Below, in pieces: positions 7,376 to 10,297 of a DNA stretch of 10,297 nt (the stretch's first letter is position 1; the number at the start of each line of letters is the position of its first letter). Under the pieces are notes generated by a model. The model was given only the letters and a program-made list of their open reading frames with translations. It did no database searches and was not told where the DNA came from. The DNA lies in the NCBI GenBank assembly GCA_003550305.1, contig QKYT01001043.1:20645-30941 (forward strand). The letters are read 5' to 3'. Source of the stretch: Glomus cerebriforme (lineage: Eukaryota; Glomeromycota; Glomeromycetes; Glomerales; Glomeraceae). Position numbers and translations under genes: made by a program.

Positions 7376-7608
7376 ATGATGAAAAAGACATCAAGAAGAA
7401 ATGATAGTACAACAATGATGAATATTTTTAATAACAGCAGAATAATGGTGAACGAAAAAATTACTGAAGAATTCACTACAGAGAAGGTGGATTGGACGAA
7501 GTTTATCTACTATTTTTTCACCATTAACAATTACTTCTTTACAACCAATACTGTAGAAATTTAAATAGAATATTATGTGAATTGAAAGAAGAAGGAAACC
7601 AAGGCTGA
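7376..7608 (+). pseudogene. Decayed gene of unknown function in right arm
   Basis: A 62-codon frame runs from the ATG at 7376 to a TAA at 7562-7564, containing VNEKITEEFTTEKVDWTKF. A second frame overlaps its end and continues YCRNLNRILCELKEEGNQG to a TGA at 7606-7608. The two frames are parts of one ancestral gene, as the left-arm copy keeps YCRNLN and CELKEEGNQG in the same frame as DWTK. Relative to the left copy, this one keeps the upstream frame better but lacks the 33 bp encoding VWVPGG. Further similarity to the left copy extends to about 7700 with additional stops. It reads outward, away from the palindrome centre. No domain is recognised. Confidence 0.45.
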
Positions 7609-8340
7609 AACTTAAAGGAATTGATGGAAGGGATCACCATATAGAAAGGCATAGCAAAAAGAATGAGCCAACATATAATAAATTAATGAAACAAATATAA
7701 AAATTCAGAACAGAAATTTTACAACTTTAAGAGTTTATATCAAAGTCTAAAGTGAATCTAGGAAAATTTGAATTATGAGCAAAGGGAGAAATAATAATAA
7801 ATCCAAGTAAACAAATATAGGAGTAATTGATAATAAAAAATAGTCAAAATCATAATGTATAAGATAAATAAAATACTATATGAAAAACTGGGTGTATGGG
7901 GGATCAAGGACAACAAAGAAATGGGTTTAACAACAAAAAATCAAAATTGATCAATTAGAAATAGATATATGATAAATAAATACAAATAGTTATTACTTTT
8001 TAGTTTATTATTTAATAGGAGATATTTCACTAATTTTTACAATTTAATAAAAAAATTTTTTATAATTTATGTATTTCTAATAAAATTATTATATTTACCA
8101 AAATGAATAATTAATAAATAAAAACCAATATTAAATTATAGGAGAATAATATATCAAATGAAAGTTATATATCATATTTTGTGTTCAAAATAAGTTATTA
8201 GTTAAAAAAATAATTGGCAATATGGTCAAATTAATATGTATAGTATGTGAATTTTTTAACGAAATGCATCAGTTTGTGATATAATAATAGTAATATTAAT
8301 CCACCAAATGAGATTTTTTATAAGTGACTAAAGGGAACAA

Positions 8341-9004
8341 ATTAAATGAACCTGATTTTATTAGTTTTTTCTGGCCTTTATTTCAACAAATATTATAAGA
8401 ATATAATGAGGACAGGAAAGTATATGCAAAAGTAAGTCAAATTTTTTCTTCAGTTCTATATTGAATACCAAGTTTTGCATGAATAGAATAACAGCAGCTT
8501 TATCAGTGAACTAGAATATACTTTCTATCAATTTATTATATGAAACACTTTCTGAAGCTATTTATACAGATAGATTACTTGAAAAATTCAAATGATTATT
8601 AAGCATGGAATACTATACAGGTAATTAAATTTTATTTATTTAAAAAAAAAATTTTATTTCATTTGATAGAAACTCAAAAAATTAATATTTCTCAATTAAA
8701 ATTATATAACTTTATTTATTCTAGTATAATTTATTATTAATTTTTATAAATCAAAAAAATTTGACTTTATACTATTATAGATTTTTTAAGTATTTTTTTC
8801 ACACAAAGACTTTTTTCTAACATTATGATTTAAACAAATTTGCATCATGATTCTGACAGAATACTTACACAAGTTCAAACTTGAAGTACTGTTTGATAGA
8901 CAGGCAAAGAATTTTAATTGAGTGAGTTTGTCGAATATACAGTACTACATTCATTCAATAATTCCATCCAAAATGAAGGTATTGCTGATTCTCTAACAAT
9001 ATAA
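8341..9004 (+). pseudogene. Decayed multi-exon gene, unrecognised
   Basis: Several short coding-like pieces follow on one strand. YYKNIMRTGKYMQK lies near 8390-8430, followed by GTAAGT. IEYQVLHE lies near 8460-8482. ITAALSVN, a stop, then INLLYETLSEAIYTDRLLEKF near 8490-8594 and LLSMEYYT near 8598-8621 precede a donor-like ACAG/GTAATT. An open frame of 24 codons from an ATG at 8847 (ILTEYLHKFKLEVLFDRQAK) reaches a TGA at 8919. After a frame change, EFVEYTVLHSFNNSIQNEGI runs to a TAA at 9002-9004. The balanced composition and splice-like borders suggest a real gene that has decayed. I do not recognise the family. Its position between the right arm and the third core copy would fit a gene carried by the same repeat family, but that is speculation. 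Confidence 0.4.
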
Positions 9005-9280
9005 TATTTCACCATTTACGTGATCCACTAGTTTGTTTATTCCATTGTTTGAAATAATTTACTGCTGTATGATTTGTATTTAATTCCATACTGATTATTT
9101 GTCAATTGAAATTATTATGACGTTCATATATTGTATCTTCTTATTTCTACAGTATATATTCTTTAGTATCTTATAATACATCCAGGAAATATTAAAGAGT
9201 CTATTTTTAATTAGAGTGATGAAAAACCTTTACTTTTGTTATTATTATATTAATACCTAATTTAAATGTACAAATTTAAA

Positions 9281-9640
9281 GAGGGAATTCTAGTCTAAAC
9301 CAAACTGGCCAATTAGGAGATTCTCAACTATTTGACCAGTCTTTCCTTGCCTGATATGAGGAAGACCTTATATACAGTATAAGGAAGATAAGAGAAAGGA
9401 TTATTAGGAAATACTCGACTATCTGACTGGATTTCCATGCCTGAAACGAGGAAGACCTCATATACAGTATAAGGAAGTAAAGAGATTTAAAGGGGATGGT
9501 TTTATTATATAGAGAACATTAAATTATGATATTAATATAATTTAGTAAAAAAAATATGTAATATTGAAAAAAAGGCTATATTTTCAAAATTAATAATGAA
9601 TTAAACATGATGGGTCACATAATGGAAGTTATATATTTTT
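9281..9640 (+). repeat. Third, divergent copy of the core module
   Basis: It begins GAGGGAATTCTAGTCTAAACC like the arms and holds two conserved boxes at about 9341-9388 and 9431-9478, spaced about 40 bp closer than in the arms. After the boxes, patches such as ATTGAAAAAAAGG and AATTAAACATGATGGGTCACAT match the left arm at about 1650-1760, so the shared unit is longer than the boxes alone and ends near 9640. Upstream of 9279 no similarity to the arms was seen, so the element's end is probably the GGGAATTC side. No inverted partner is visible within the window. It is a stand-alone copy or the start of another element running to the right. Confidence 0.8.
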
Positions 9641-9954
9641 TTTAAATAAATTATATGTTATGCAAAACTCAATAATCAATGATTAATTATGTGATCTTTT
9701 TTATTTGTTTACATTCAATCCCACTAATACATTATTGTTTATTTCAGTATTATCAAATCTCTAGTTACTTAATACTTACTTAATAATAACTCCAAAAACT
9801 TTAAGAGTAATATTTATCATCTTCAATAGTGCATATTTTCCTCCTTGTAGTAATTTTTTGATATTAAAATATTTTAAATATAGAGTTAAAATAATTATAC
9901 AACTATACAACATAAAACAAATTTGTAAATGATATATGATCATTTGTACCTTTA
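9641..9954. other. Gene-free AT-rich stretch
   Basis: No shared repeat, splice-bounded exon or recognisable protein segment was found. The minus-strand 71-codon frame across 9776-9991 is hydrophobic and lies over a tandem duplication; it has no recognisable motif and is taken as chance. Confidence 0.4.
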
Positions 9955-9988
9955 TTGCTAAAGCTATATATTTGCTAAAGCTATATAT
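9955..9988. repeat. 17-bp tandem duplication
   Basis: TTGCTAAAGCTATATAT occurs twice head to tail without mismatch, probably recent replication slippage. Confidence 0.8.
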
Positions 9989-9997
9989 CATTATTAG

Positions 9998-10078
9998 TAT
10001 AGTAATAAAGGAAAAAGTACCGAAGAAATAAAATTAACAAATGCATTATTAGGATTAAAGAGAAAGAAATTGAGTTAA
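9998..10078 (+). pseudogene. Possible short coding remnant
   Basis: Between stops at 9995 and 10076 a frame reads KGKSTEEIKLTNALLGLKRK before LS and a stop. Its charge pattern looks protein-like, but it is only 26 codons long, has no Met and no recognised family. The remaining bases to the window end show nothing further. Confidence 0.15.
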
Positions 10079-10297
10079 ATATAGTACTGTAAATATTTGG
10101 TATTTCAACAATAGTATATTTTAACATCAAAAATCAAAAACTACATAACATATGACTAACTGCACAACCTAAATAATGTTCACACATATTTAAACAAAAA
10201 ATAAATGATTTCTTCAGTGATAAATAAAAAAAATCTAACCATTATACTTTTAATCTTTTGCAAGTAAATATGTTATGTTATGATCAGGTTCAATCAG

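Larger units (their letters stand above)
6658..8232. repeat. Right arm of the giant inverted repeat
   Basis: This is the reverse complement of the left arm. The inner boundary is set by ATCATGCATA at 6658-6667, facing TATGCATGAT at 1861-1870; inward of these no alignment is visible. The outer end is less sharp. TTTTGTGTTCAAAA (8178-8191) pairs with 43-56, and weaker similarity goes on to about 8232, where the window's left edge is reached. The arm is about 300 bp shorter than the left one, through several indels. No target duplication can be tested because the left outer end is not in view. Confidence 0.88.

Noticed and set aside
9776..9991. Minus-strand 71-codon hydrophobic frame
   Set aside because: It overlaps a 17-bp tandem duplication, has no recognisable domain, and could be read as membrane-like only because of AT bias.
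1..10297. CRISPR array, bacterial operon, riboswitch or phage features
   Set aside because: Introns, LINE and MITE hallmarks and kinase relics indicate a eukaryotic nuclear genome; no regularly spaced identical repeats occur.

Overview
The window is very AT-rich eukaryotic DNA with no intact gene. Three separate relics read like the large protein-kinase family of arbuscular mycorrhizal fungi (Rhizophagus/Glomeraceae). The match rests on recalled family phrases such as the CNKPN..WCQNCN and EWIPYNR N-terminal segments, the YxDGGT and IVHRDL loop segments, the FGVxPYIDPK activation segment and the ...IDFTKLN tail. With short GT-AG introns and dense decayed repeats, this points to a Rhizophagus-type genome. 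The assignment is from recognition, not from a search.

The main structure is a giant imperfect palindrome. A left arm (1-1870, possibly running off the window) is the reverse complement of a right arm (about 6658-8232). Each arm carries the same 220-bp core made of two tandem subunits (1278-1500 and 7000-7219). It also carries a decayed gene of unknown function pointing away from the centre (618-905 minus, 7376-7608 plus). A third, more divergent copy of the core lies at 9281-9640, in the left-arm orientation, beyond a further unrecognised decayed gene (about 8341-9004).

The spacer between the arms (1871-6657) is a graveyard. It holds a kinase C-lobe relic (2150-2443 plus) and a kinase N-terminal relic joined to a C-terminal tail (3021-3480 plus). 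These are followed by an exon-like open stretch (3826-4119) and a 220-bp miniature inverted-repeat element with a perfect 10-bp target duplication (4355-4574). Next comes a minus-strand intron-containing relic (about 4922-6109), split by a 5'-truncated non-LTR retrotransposon with an A-rich tail and a 13-15 bp target duplication (4995-5677). Last are a kinase N-terminal relic on the minus strand (6216-6457) and a 74-bp foldback (6476-6549). The two outermost kinase relics both read inward.

Nothing here works together as a functioning system. The layout records an inverted duplication or a composite element with very long inverted ends that contains host kinase fragments and was later hit by smaller elements. 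The best leads are the near-identical core inside otherwise diverged arms and the cleanly datable nested insertions.
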